DNA of 57,113 bases from Microcaldota archaeon (GTDB lineage Archaea; Micrarchaeota; Micrarchaeia; Micrarchaeales; CABMGC01), in assembly GCA_028866835.1 (NCBI GenBank), contig JAGWHJ010000005.1, forward strand, positions 1 to 57,113, written 5' to 3'. Under the pieces are notes generated by a model. That model had not been told where the DNA came from. It worked only from the letters and a program-made list of their open reading frames with translations, and made no database searches. Both the position numbers and the translations under genes were made by a program. Of this stretch, positions 1-8,654 are shown piece after piece; the stretch's first letter is position 1, and each line of letters starts with the position of its first letter.

Positions 1-1
1 A

Positions 2-325
2 AAAACTGAAACAGTATCTCTAATAAATAGGGACCAGTGTAAAAGGGACTTTACAATTGGTTATCTGCGTGGATTAGTAGATACTGATGGTTATTTGGAT
101 TTTAAAGATAGGGCAATAAAATATTGTACAGTATCTAAAGACTCGGCGAAGGACATAGAATCCTTGCTCTGGAGATTAGGAATAAGGAATAAAACTTATA
201 TTTATAATGATAAAAGAGGCAATAGAAAAACAACTTTTAGAGTCACGGTAACCAGAGATTTTGAAAAATTTGTCAATATTATTAAGCCTTTTCATTTCAA
301 TTATATTGATGCTCTGGTCGTCTAG
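2..325 (+). CDS. LAGLIDADG-family homing endonuclease, C-terminal fragment (runs off the left edge)
   Basis: Frame 2 is open from the window edge; translation ...FTIGYLRGLVDTDGYLDFKDRAIKYCTVSKDSAKDIESLLWRLGI... contains a LAGLIDADG-like motif (YLRGLVDTDGY). Stop at 323-325 lies inside the tRNA gene. Confidence 0.75.
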   Translation, partial: KTETVSLINRDQCKRDFTIGYLRGLVDTDGYLDFKDRAIKYCTVSKDSAKDIESLLWRLGIRNKTYIYNDKRGNRKTTFRVTVTRDFEKFVNIIKPFHFNYIDALVV

Positions 326-438
326 TGGTTAGGATGCGAGCCTGTCAACACACGTATTTGTGTGGCAGGGCGCTTGCGAGCTATTTGGAACTTGTTCTAC
401 TTAGCCAAGAAACCCGGGTCCGACTCCCGGCCAGAGCG
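311..438 (+). tRNA. tRNA-Asp(GUC) with two apparent introns (348-370 and about 379-411)
   Basis: Acceptor GCTCTGG(311-317)/CCAGAGC(431-437), discriminator G438; D arm GTCTAGTGGTTAGGAT; anticodon stem CGAGC(337-341)/GCTTG(372-376) with loop CTGTCA..C; T stem CCGGG(414-418)/CCCGG(426-430). 23 extra nt at 37/38 and 37 nt where about 5 are expected in the variable loop. Confidence 0.85.
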
Positions 439-516
439 TCATTCACTAGTTTACATCTATTACTTTCAGGGCGCCCGTACCGGCCGATAGGAAGATTGCA
501 GCTTCTCGGTACATTT

Positions 517-2349
517 TCATCTGATATAAGTGACCGGGCTTGTGAATGAAGGATTTGCTGGGCATGAGCCGCTCTGGTACTCTATCTTCAGGGTGTTGCT
601 GTTTATGAGCTGGACTACGAAGTGGCCTCCGCTGAGGGGCGATATCCCGTATGACGTGTTGGTGTTGTCTGGGTAGTAGCAGTACGCATGGCCGTCCGCG
701 GTCACCTGCGACGGCTCCCTGTTGACGTATCCGCTATTCATGGGCGTGAATGCGCTCATGCTGGCCTGGGCCACGGTGCCGCCGAACGAGATCGTGCCTA
801 TCGAAGGATTCTCGAACCAGTGCGCTATCGAGAGCTGGTCGCTCCACACGGCCTGCCCTGATGCGGAGCTCCCGTTCAGGTACCAGTTGCCTTGTATTGT
901 GCCGGCGAGGTCCTGCATGTCGGTGCCGCACCATGGGTAACCGTTGGGCCCTTTCTGGGTGTCGTTCATCTTCGGATAGAGGACGCTCTGCATCGAAGCG
1001 TTGTAGTAGTTTACGAAGCATATTGCATTTATGGGCCTGCCGAAGTCGTTGTACTGCCTGGTCGGGTCTATGAATGCAGGCGTTGGCGTGCGCAGGTCGT
1101 ATCCGCCGAAATCGAATCCGAGTATGTTTGTGTTAGGGCCTCCCGCAGCGCCTAGCACCTCCCCCGCCTTGGCCATGTAATCGAAAGTGTATGTGCATGT
1201 CTTTGACGTCCCTGCGGACTGCTGGGAGGTCTGGCAGAAGGCATTCTTGCTGGCATTGACAACCTGCTTCTGCAGGGCGCTGGACAGCGTGGCCACGTGG
1301 CCGTAGTAGAATACCAGCTGGCGGCACGGGGCGAAGTATATCGCAGAATCGGTGAATTTCTCGCCGTTGATGGTTGAGTTCTGCGTAACTATCTGGAGTA
1401 TGTGGACGTTGCCGGGGGCGTAGACCGTGGCTGCGATGGATTGGCTGTTGACGAGACCTACGCCTTCGTGGTCGGACGGTATTGGGTGGCCCCCTGCAGG
1501 GTTTAGGCTTCCCAGAGGGGTTATGTATGCCATAGAGCTTAGATTGGTGGGCAGCGCGGTCAGATACGTCTGGTTTTGGCATGCCATAAGGAGTGACGCT
1601 ATGCTGCCCTCCGAAGTCTGGTTGCCTGTAGAGTTGCCGGTCTGGTTTCCGTAGCCATGCTGATTGCCCTGCTGGTTAGATTGGTTGCCCTCCTGCGCGC
1701 TTGCGGCGCTGGAGAATCCAGAGGCTACGTAATAGGACATGTTAATCGTTGCCCAGCCCTGCGACGGGCTGCCGGAGTTGTCATGTATCTGGTAGACGAG
1801 AAGGTACGGGCCGCTGCCCTGGCCGAAGCCGGTGTACTGCTGTTCGCCCATGGCCCTCAGCGTTGAGTGGCCGGAGTTGTCTGAGACGTTTAGCAACGCG
1901 ATGGCATTGCCGGAAGTGGCGTTCACGCTTACTAAGCGTATGTTGAACTGCTGCATGAGCATTGTGGACTGGCCTACGTAGAGCTTATGGTAGACGGGTG
2001 CCTGGCTTGCAGGCACACTGGTGTTGGAGGTATGCTGGGATGATGAACCGTTGCTGCCCTGTCCCGAAAAGCCGCATGCGGACGGGTTGCTCTGGCAGTA
2101 GCTCTGGCACTGCGAAGCGGAGATCCCAGCCTTCGCGCAGTCGGCAAGGGCGGATTGGATCATAGAGCTGTTGGCACTGGAGCCGATCGCCGAACTGTTG
2201 ACATTGGAACTTATGGAACTGGTGCTGTTCAGGCTGGCCCTGCTGGTTGGCGGGATTGCAGCATTGCCCGGATTTTGGTAAAAATAGAAGCCTGCGCCGA
2301 GTACAATAACCGCCGCTAACGCGATTGCGCCGAGTACAAGCTTATTCAT
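517..2349 (-). CDS. Secreted/membrane-anchored Ser/Asn/Gln-rich surface protein, unknown function
   Basis: 610 aa; N-terminal TM (LVLGAIALAAVIVLGAGFYFY) followed by S/N-rich linker and many NxS/T sequons. Confidence 0.7.
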   Translation of the reverse strand: MNKLVLGAIALAAVIVLGAGFYFYQNPGNAAIPPTSRASLNSTSSISSNVNSSAIGSSANSSMIQSALADCAKAGISASQCQSYCQSNPSACGFSGQGSNGSSSQHTSNTSVPASQAPVYHKLYVGQSTMLMQQFNIRLVSVNATSGNAIALLNVSDNSGHSTLRAMGEQQYTGFGQGSGPYLLVYQIHDNSGSPSQGWATINMSYYVASGFSSAASAQEGNQSNQQGNQHGYGNQTGNSTGNQTSEGSIASLLMACQNQTYLTALPTNLSSMAYITPLGSLNPAGGHPIPSDHEGVGLVNSQSIAATVYAPGNVHILQIVTQNSTINGEKFTDSAIYFAPCRQLVFYYGHVATLSSALQKQVVNASKNAFCQTSQQSAGTSKTCTYTFDYMAKAGEVLGAAGGPNTNILGFDFGGYDLRTPTPAFIDPTRQYNDFGRPINAICFVNYYNASMQSVLYPKMNDTQKGPNGYPWCGTDMQDLAGTIQGNWYLNGSSASGQAVWSDQLSIAHWFENPSIGTISFGGTVAQASMSAFTPMNSGYVNREPSQVTADGHAYCYYPDNTNTSYGISPLSGGHFVVQLINSNTLKIEYQSGSCPANPSFTSPVTYIR

Positions 2350-2492
2350 GACTAATACTTAGGTATAAACATTTTAAACATTGTGTTTTGCGAAAGGCAA
2401 GGGAGGTTCCGGGCTCGTTTGCAGGAAAGGGTAGTGTTTTTAGTATTTATCTTGGTAAATAGTAGGCAGTGAGGCTATCATTCGGTGGAAAA

Positions 2493-2732
2493 ATGACCTA
2501 CAAGGCGTACCTTGACAACATAAAAGCGCAGACAGGCAAGGATGCAGAGTACTACAGGGCCGAAGCGAAGAAGAAGGGCCTGACAAAGTACAGCGAATTG
2601 CTTTCGTGGTTGAAGAATGACTGCGGGCTTGGGCACGGCCATGCTAATGCAGTCATCCTCTACATTCAAAAGCCGGAGCTGGCCAAGAAGAAGATACAGG
2701 AAGACGAAAGGAATGAGAAAGGGAGGAAGTGA
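2493..2732 (+). CDS. DUF4287-like small protein
   Basis: 79 aa from ATG 2493, MTYKAYLDNIKAQTGKDAEYYRAEAKKKGL...GLGHGHANAVILYI, resembles the DUF4287 pattern. Confidence 0.7.
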   Translation: MTYKAYLDNIKAQTGKDAEYYRAEAKKKGLTKYSELLSWLKNDCGLGHGHANAVILYIQKPELAKKKIQEDERNEKGRK

Positions 2733-2739
2733 GCTGTTC

Positions 2740-3126
2740 CTATTTCCCGAGCAGCCTGAGGTATCTTGTGTCATCGAAATACAGTGCTGCTGCTATTACC
2801 AGGACCGCGAGGTCCCTTATCACCAGGTCCGTGAATTGGAACTGCGTGACGAGATCAGCAACAATTGTCAGCATCACGATAACGCACAGCAAGGCGGCAA
2901 TCCTAAGGTAGATGCCGAACAGAACAGCAGCTCCGAGTACCACAAGGAGTATGCCGTGCAGCAGCGTGAAGGTGTTTGAATTGAGGTATGCGTTGAAGAA
3001 CGTCGGGACGTAATAGGACCAGTACGAAGGCTGAACTATCTCCCATACGCCAATGCCTATGAAGATTGTCGCAAGGCTAAGCCTTGTCAGCAGATGGCGT
3101 ATGTTTTGATTGTTGAGCCTCATCAT
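2740..3126 (-). CDS. DoxX-like small integral membrane protein
   Basis: 128 aa, about 4 TM segments, DoxX-like N-terminus (LTRLSLATIFIGIGVWEIVQPSYW). Confidence 0.55.
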   Translation of the reverse strand: MMRLNNQNIRHLLTRLSLATIFIGIGVWEIVQPSYWSYYVPTFFNAYLNSNTFTLLHGILLVVLGAAVLFGIYLRIAALLCVIVMLTIVADLVTQFQFTDLVIRDLAVLVIAAALYFDDTRYLRLLGK

Positions 3127-3169
3127 ACCATTCTTGCAGCAGAATCCTTGCCATCGGGCAGACTAGGCC

Positions 3170-3820
3170 TCAGCCCCAGCTGCTGCCGCCGACTGATGTG
3201 GTGGGGCTGCTTGAGATTGTCGTGGAATGGTTCGACATCGCGGTTGTCTGCGAAGAGTTGGCTGGAGGTGTCGTTGTCGAGATGGTGCTTGCCGCAGACG
3301 TGGTTGAGATGGTCTGGTTGGGTATGGACAGCGTCGGGAAGGTCAGGACGAACCATGTGCCGCTGGCTCCCTCTCCGCTGACCTCTCCAGGGGCCTTGTC
3401 CTTCACGTACGTGTATAGAGGCCAGCCCCGGTATGTCAGCTGCTTTGAGCCGTCGGTCCTGTTTATGGTGCCGAACAATGATGCATTGAGCCCCGAGGCT
3501 ACAGTAAGATCGGTCGCATAGAATGCAGGCCAGTACGTTGCGCAGGTGCCATAGCACGCGCTCTTCCCGCTGTTAGGCGTATCGCTTGTGTACAGGTAAA
3601 GCGTAAATCCGCTGGCGTTTGTCAGGTACTTGCCAAGCGTGGCGTTGTCGCCAAGGTTGACCGCATAGTGCACCATGGCCTCCGTAGTCTGTGGCGCGGA
3701 CGTGACTGCCGTAGTGGTCCCGTTCTGGGCGGACTTGCCTCCGTTGCTTGTCAGCACATAGGCTCCGCCTATTATCACTAATGCAACTACCACTATCCCG
3801 ATGATTATAGCCGGATTCAT
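3170..3820 (-). CDS. Membrane-anchored secreted-repeat protein (COG4315-like)
   Basis: 216 aa; N-terminal TM; GFTLYLYTSDTPNSGKSACYGTCATYWPAF ... LTYRGWPLYTYVKDKAPGEVSGEG pattern of the secreted YxFxxD/CxGxCAxxWPP repeat family; Thr/Ser-rich C-terminus. Confidence 0.75.
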   Translation of the reverse strand: MNPAIIIGIVVVALVIIGGAYVLTSNGGKSAQNGTTTAVTSAPQTTEAMVHYAVNLGDNATLGKYLTNASGFTLYLYTSDTPNSGKSACYGTCATYWPAFYATDLTVASGLNASLFGTINRTDGSKQLTYRGWPLYTYVKDKAPGEVSGEGASGTWFVLTFPTLSIPNQTISTTSAASTISTTTPPANSSQTTAMSNHSTTISSSPTTSVGGSSWG

Positions 3821-3878
3821 AATAACCAGTTATAATCTGCAATGAAAGTATATAAAGCATGCCGAAAAAGCCTGCAGC

Positions 3879-4679
3879 TCACTGCTTGCCCTCATTGCTT
3901 TTCAGCAGGCGCGCAACGGGGACATCCATGACCCTGTTCCTGATGAGTGCGTACGCTGCTGAAGTGAACACCCACATTCCTATCGCAGAACTTGCTATGA
4001 ACTCGTATTTGGCGGGTATGTCGTGCTTCTGCAGATACCCGGTGACGACTGCGCCTAGTGCGGTTGCGGCAGCGGCCAGTGTAAGCCCCCCAGAGACCCT
4101 CGATCCGTTCGCTGCCATGGCTGCCCCCATGACGCCTATGGAGCTTGGGGCGACTAGAAAATAAGCGCCTGCAGAAAGGTCGTGCACGGTGCTGGGATAA
4201 TGGGTCATGCCTGCTATGCACACCCCTGCGCTTGCCAGGCCAAGCCCAGCCACGCCTACCGTATAGACCTTGGAATTGGGAAACGATTCCCTCAACCCGT
4301 ACAGGTATGTCGAGCTGAGGCCTGCCGCGGTCAAGCCTACCCTAAGCAGCGGCGCATGCGGCCCGTTCAGGAGCGAGCTTATTGTCTGCGTGTTCCAGTT
4401 GAAACCAGCATCCGATCTTATCGCTCCGAGCGTGCCGGCGAGAGCTGCGGCAGGAGCCGCGAGGCCTCCGGCAACAAGGCTGGTCTTCTCAGCAGGGTTC
4501 AAGCCCGAATAGTATGCGCCTGTGGCCTTAGTGGTGCTCCTTCTTGCAGCCTTCAGGCCTCCTCTTGCATCACCTTCACGCTGGATCCCGTTCAGCATCC
4601 TCTTTGCGCTCCTTGCGTCCGCCTCGATCTGCGGAACGCCCCTCTTTGCCGCCCTCCGCCTATCGAAATTCATCTGCAT
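3879..4679 (-). CDS. Multi-TM protein, DUF998-like
   Basis: 266 aa; basic N-terminus, then about 6 TM with HDLSAGAYF-like motif. Confidence 0.5.
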   Translation of the reverse strand: MQMNFDRRRAAKRGVPQIEADARSAKRMLNGIQREGDARGGLKAARRSTTKATGAYYSGLNPAEKTSLVAGGLAAPAAALAGTLGAIRSDAGFNWNTQTISSLLNGPHAPLLRVGLTAAGLSSTYLYGLRESFPNSKVYTVGVAGLGLASAGVCIAGMTHYPSTVHDLSAGAYFLVAPSSIGVMGAAMAANGSRVSGGLTLAAAATALGAVVTGYLQKHDIPAKYEFIASSAIGMWVFTSAAYALIRNRVMDVPVARLLKSNEGKQ

Positions 4680-4731
4680 AGATGTTCCCCAATTACATAA
4701 TCAGCCGATTTTTGATATATAAATGGTGCTA

Positions 4732-5574
4732 TTAGGCATAGAGCAAGTCGTTGCTCTTCTTGAATACGAACGACCTTGCGAGCGCGAAGAGAAGGAACGC
4801 CTCGGCGGTGAATGAGATGTACCCAAGATATCCGGGCAGCGGCATCTCGAACAGCCTCATCCCGGACGAGAAGACGGGTATCGCATAGAGCCATTTCGGA
4901 TATGCCATGTAGTTCCAGAATTCGTAGAAGAATCCGGTCGCAAGGCCGGCTAATACCGTCTGCACGAACAGGCTCTTCCTTCCTGCGCAGATCATATTGA
5001 CGAAACTCGGCCTTCCGATAAGGTAGTTCAGCGGATCGAGGAGTAGGAAGAGGCCGAACCAGACAAACGCGTACGCAGCGGTAGGCAACAGCAACGGCAG
5101 AACCGTTGCTAACGCGCCGAACGCCACAAGCAGCTTGATGATATTGCGGTACATTCCCTCCTTTATCCTGCTCCCCTTGGCAGAAAGCCTCTTCCTGACG
5201 TCGAACCTCCTGCCTATCCCAAGCACCTTGAGGAGCGAGAGCGTCTCCATGAACGATGGCACTATGACGGCGAAGTCCACGAAGTGCACGTACCACACGT
5301 AGTTGACGTAGTGCCAGCTCATCGTGAAGACGTTGTAGACCTCGAATACCGACCAGACGGGTATCGAAAGGAGCGCCATGAACAGCATCTCCCCTGGATA
5401 CGCGGATATCAGCGACCTTCTCGCTATTGCGTAAACTAGGCTGTCGACAAAGAGGATGAACCCGGTCCATACGATAGGGATGTACCATGTGGCGAACGGC
5501 TGTATGACTGCGAAGAAGTTCACCTGCGCGAATGCCAAAAGCGCTATGCCTAGATAACCGTACCATCTGAGCAT
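4732..5574 (-). CDS. Multi-TM protein of unknown function
   Basis: 280 aa, repeated hydrophobic segments; chosen over the frame-shifted 4670-5566 ORF because of its membrane-protein composition. Confidence 0.65.
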   Translation of the reverse strand: MLRWYGYLGIALLAFAQVNFFAVIQPFATWYIPIVWTGFILFVDSLVYAIARRSLISAYPGEMLFMALLSIPVWSVFEVYNVFTMSWHYVNYVWYVHFVDFAVIVPSFMETLSLLKVLGIGRRFDVRKRLSAKGSRIKEGMYRNIIKLLVAFGALATVLPLLLPTAAYAFVWFGLFLLLDPLNYLIGRPSFVNMICAGRKSLFVQTVLAGLATGFFYEFWNYMAYPKWLYAIPVFSSGMRLFEMPLPGYLGYISFTAEAFLLFALARSFVFKKSNDLLYA

Positions 5575-5636
5575 CGATCCCCCTCGGTCAGCAATGATTA
5601 TGCTGCGCCAGAATTTTTATTACTTGCCAGGAGGAG

Positions 5637-7580
5637 TTACCTGAACCTTATTGAATCGAGGTCCATCGGCGCCCTCGTCTCTATGCGCATCTGGTTGGAT
5701 ATGGTCCTTGCGAGGTCCTCGCACTTCGATTCCTCGCCGTGCATCGTGAAGACCTTCCTCGCGTAGGGCTTGAGGTTCCTTACGAAATCCATGAGCTGCC
5801 TCCTGTCGCTGTGGCCCGAGAATCCCTCGACGGTGCGCACCTGCATGTTGATCTTTATCTGCTGGAGCTTGCCGTCCTCGCCTGGCAGGGCTATCTCGCT
5901 GAGCTTGTTCTGCACCCTCCTTCCCATCGAGCTCACGCTGTTGTATCCTACGAAGATTATCATGTTCTTGGGATCCTCTGCGAGCGCCTTGAAGTATTCC
6001 AGGCTCACTCCTCCGTTGAGCATTCCGCCGCTTGCGAGTATGACGGAAGGCCCCTTGTCGAGTATCTCGCTCCTCTCCCCCTTCGCAACCTCGAAGATCT
6101 CGCTCTCGAAAGGAGAGTTGTTGCTCAGTATCCTCTGCTGTATGCTCGACTTCAGGTACTCCGGATACGCGGTGTGTATCGCGCTCGCCTCAAGTATCAT
6201 CCCGTCAAGGTAGATCGGGACATCGAGCTTGTAAGCGGGATTGTTCGTTATGTAGCTCTCGAGCACCAGCTGCAGCTCCTGGCTCCTGCCTACCGCGAAG
6301 AGCGGTATCAGGACCTTGCCTCCGTTGGTGACCGTGCTCTTTATGCAGTCCATGAGCTCCACTTCCGACTGCTTCCTGTTCTGCGTTATGTCATTAGGAC
6401 CGCCGTACGTGCTCTCTATGAAAAGCGTGTCTATCCTCGGATACCTTGTGTCCGCCTCGTCGAGCAGCCTTGTGAAGCCGTACTTCATGTCCCCGGTGCT
6501 GACTATGTTGTAGAGTCCCTCGCCGATGTGCAGGTGCACCGTGCCGCTACCGAGGATGTGGCCTGCGTTGTGGTACGTGAGCTTTATCTCATCCGTAACG
6601 TTCGTCACCTCGCCGTAGTCCCTGGTTATCGTGTGCATGAGCATCGACTTTATGTCCTTCTCGCCGTAGAGCGGCGAGCCGCCGAGCTTGTTTACCAGCT
6701 TGACGTAATCGTATAGAAGGAGCGCTGCCAGGTCCCTTGATGGCGGCGTGCAGTAAACCGGGCCCGTGTACCCGAACTTGAAGAGGTAGGGCACGAAGCC
6801 CATGTGGTCCATGTGCGCGTGCGTGAGTATGACTGCATCGAGGTCGTTGAGCGAGATGTTCATGTTGTCAAGATACGGATAGGCCTTGTTCTCGCCTCCG
6901 GCCTGTACGGCATCAGCGCCCCTTATACCTGGCTCGGGGGCTATCCCGCAGTCGATGAGTATCTTCGAGTGGTTAGTCTCTATGAGAAGGCTGCTCCTCC
7001 CCACTTCCCTGAATCCGCCGAGGGCCGTTGCCTTTATCCACTCGCTCTTCATGAGCGGCCTGTTGATCTTCCTGCCCATCGTGCCGAGGAACTTCTTCCT
7101 GAACGTGCTCTCCTTGTACATGAGCTGCCTGACGCCCTTTATGACGTCGCTGTTCATCGTGGGTGTCCTTAGTATTATCGGGACCCAGTTGGTCTCGCTT
7201 ATTATCCTTATCAGAGTTGATCCGCCCTTGCCTATGACAAGGCCCGGCTTGAGGGCCTCTATGAAGACCTCGCAGAACTCTGGCACGAACCTTATGCCCT
7301 CGGCAGTAACGCCGGCGTCTGCTGGCGTGGCCTCCTTGATCTTCTTGACCGCCTCGTCAGGATCCATGAGCTTTGATGGGTTGCTCCTGACGATGAGCCT
7401 CTTCTTCACAGCCGCGGACGTGTTCTTTATTATGTTCTCGTCCTTGTATACGTAGGCCACATTGTCGACGTAGACCGCTATGTCGGGGCCCTCGAACTCG
7501 ACGTTTACAGAACCGGCCTCTGCCGGCATCAGGGATCTGACCTTCTCTAGTATCTCTTTGTTATACTCTTCCTCAGCCAC
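5637..7580 (-). CDS. aCPSF1/FttA: KH-domain beta-CASP ribonuclease (archaeal transcription termination factor)
   Basis: 647 aa; N-terminal KH region (GLVIGKGGSTL), MBL motif HAHMDHMGF, beta-CASP region, C-terminal GFSGHSDR...MHGE. Confidence 0.95.
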   Translation of the reverse strand: MAEEEYNKEILEKVRSLMPAEAGSVNVEFEGPDIAVYVDNVAYVYKDENIIKNTSAAVKKRLIVRSNPSKLMDPDEAVKKIKEATPADAGVTAEGIRFVPEFCEVFIEALKPGLVIGKGGSTLIRIISETNWVPIILRTPTMNSDVIKGVRQLMYKESTFRKKFLGTMGRKINRPLMKSEWIKATALGGFREVGRSSLLIETNHSKILIDCGIAPEPGIRGADAVQAGGENKAYPYLDNMNISLNDLDAVILTHAHMDHMGFVPYLFKFGYTGPVYCTPPSRDLAALLLYDYVKLVNKLGGSPLYGEKDIKSMLMHTITRDYGEVTNVTDEIKLTYHNAGHILGSGTVHLHIGEGLYNIVSTGDMKYGFTRLLDEADTRYPRIDTLFIESTYGGPNDITQNRKQSEVELMDCIKSTVTNGGKVLIPLFAVGRSQELQLVLESYITNNPAYKLDVPIYLDGMILEASAIHTAYPEYLKSSIQQRILSNNSPFESEIFEVAKGERSEILDKGPSVILASGGMLNGGVSLEYFKALAEDPKNMIIFVGYNSVSSMGRRVQNKLSEIALPGEDGKLQQIKINMQVRTVEGFSGHSDRRQLMDFVRNLKPYARKVFTMHGEESKCEDLARTISNQMRIETRAPMDLDSIRFR

Positions 7581-7636
7581 TTATATCACAGAATTACGCG
7601 ATGTTTAACTCCCGATCAGCAAAATTCACTGAAAGT

Positions 7637-8281
7637 TCACTTCAAAAGCTTATCCATCTCTTCCTTTCCATACTCTTTGAAGCCCTTCTTTGTTATCGCC
7701 ACCAATCTTGTTGCGTCGCCGGTGGCGGAATCCCTCTTCATTGCTATCTTGAGGGCCTTGAGCACGTGCTTTGCGGCTTCCTGGGTCGGCATAGACGGGT
7801 CGTATATGCCCTCTATATACCCGAGTGCTGTCAGCGAGCCGCTTCCTGTAGCAGTGAACTTGGCTTCCTTGGTGTATCCGCCAACGGGATCTATGTTGTA
7901 GATCTCCTGCGCGCCGCGGTTTATCCCACCAAGCACAAGCTGGACAAGGAATGGGAAGCCCTTGTTCTCCTGAAGTATTATTGATAGTATAGATGTTGCA
8001 GAGGTTGGCGTGAGCGTCTTGCCCTCCTCCATCCTGTAGAGCTCGTTCTGCAGTCTTATCAGCTTGACAAGGTACTCTGCGTCACCTACGCCTCCTGCGA
8101 TCGTCATGCCGAGGTTGTCGTTTATCTTGTATATCTTCACTGCCTCTGAGCTGGCTATGAACGTGTCCATGGTAGCCCTTGAATCTGAGCCCATGATAAC
8201 GCCATCGCTACAGACAAGCCCTATTGTTGTAGTTCCCTTTTTGACTGCTTCGTAGAACTCTCTATCTACCATTTTTATCAC
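7637..8281 (-). CDS. psmB: Proteasome beta subunit
   Basis: 214 aa; short propeptide then TTTIGLVCSDGVIMGSDSRAT with predicted catalytic Thr after KKG. Confidence 0.92.
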   Translation of the reverse strand: MIKMVDREFYEAVKKGTTTIGLVCSDGVIMGSDSRATMDTFIASSEAVKIYKINDNLGMTIAGGVGDAEYLVKLIRLQNELYRMEEGKTLTPTSATSILSIILQENKGFPFLVQLVLGGINRGAQEIYNIDPVGGYTKEAKFTATGSGSLTALGYIEGIYDPSMPTQEAAKHVLKALKIAMKRDSATGDATRLVAITKKGFKEYGKEEMDKLLK

Positions 8282-8310
8282 ATACGATTAGAACTAACAG
8301 GAAAAATAAA

Positions 8311-8550
8311 CTATATTATAAGAGTACCATTACCTATAAAAGGCTTGCTGTTGTCAAGCGCCTCGGCATAGGCAAAGTCCTTGTGCAACGATGTTATCTT
8401 TACCTTGTAGGTCTTCCCTATCCGCGCCCGGTTGTTTCGCAGGTACACGATCATGTTGCTGATCCTGCCCATGCCATCACCCTGTGGCGCCCTCGCCGAG
8501 ATGCGCAGGTCATATAGTCCGCCCTCTATTAGTTGTTTGTATTCTTCCAT
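8311..8550 (-). CDS. TRAM-domain small RNA-binding protein
   Basis: 79 aa; ...GGLYDLRISARAPQGDGMGRISNMIVYLRNNRARIGKTYKVKITSLHKDFAYAEAL, TRAM-like. Confidence 0.8.
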   Translation of the reverse strand: MEEYKQLIEGGLYDLRISARAPQGDGMGRISNMIVYLRNNRARIGKTYKVKITSLHKDFAYAEALDNSKPFIGNGTLII

Positions 8551-8654
8551 CTCACTTACCCTCTACCAGTTACCCAATTCTTACTATGAGCCGCGCATAT
8601 ATAAACATTACCTACGAAATCGGTTTGTAGAACCTTATTTCTCTAGGAAAAAAC

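Noticed and set aside
325-549. 74-aa + ORF over the tRNA-Asp gene
   Set aside because: Translates the tRNA and spacer; tRNA structure explains the sequence.
4670-5566. 298-aa - ORF in another frame of the 4732-5574 membrane protein
   Set aside because: Arg/His-rich frame-shift composition; the 4732-5574 frame has coherent TM segments.
5739-6716. 325-aa + ORF antisense to aCPSF1
   Set aside because: Mirror ORF produced by codon bias opposite a clearly conserved gene; no recognisable domain, His/Tyr/Leu/Arg-rich composition.
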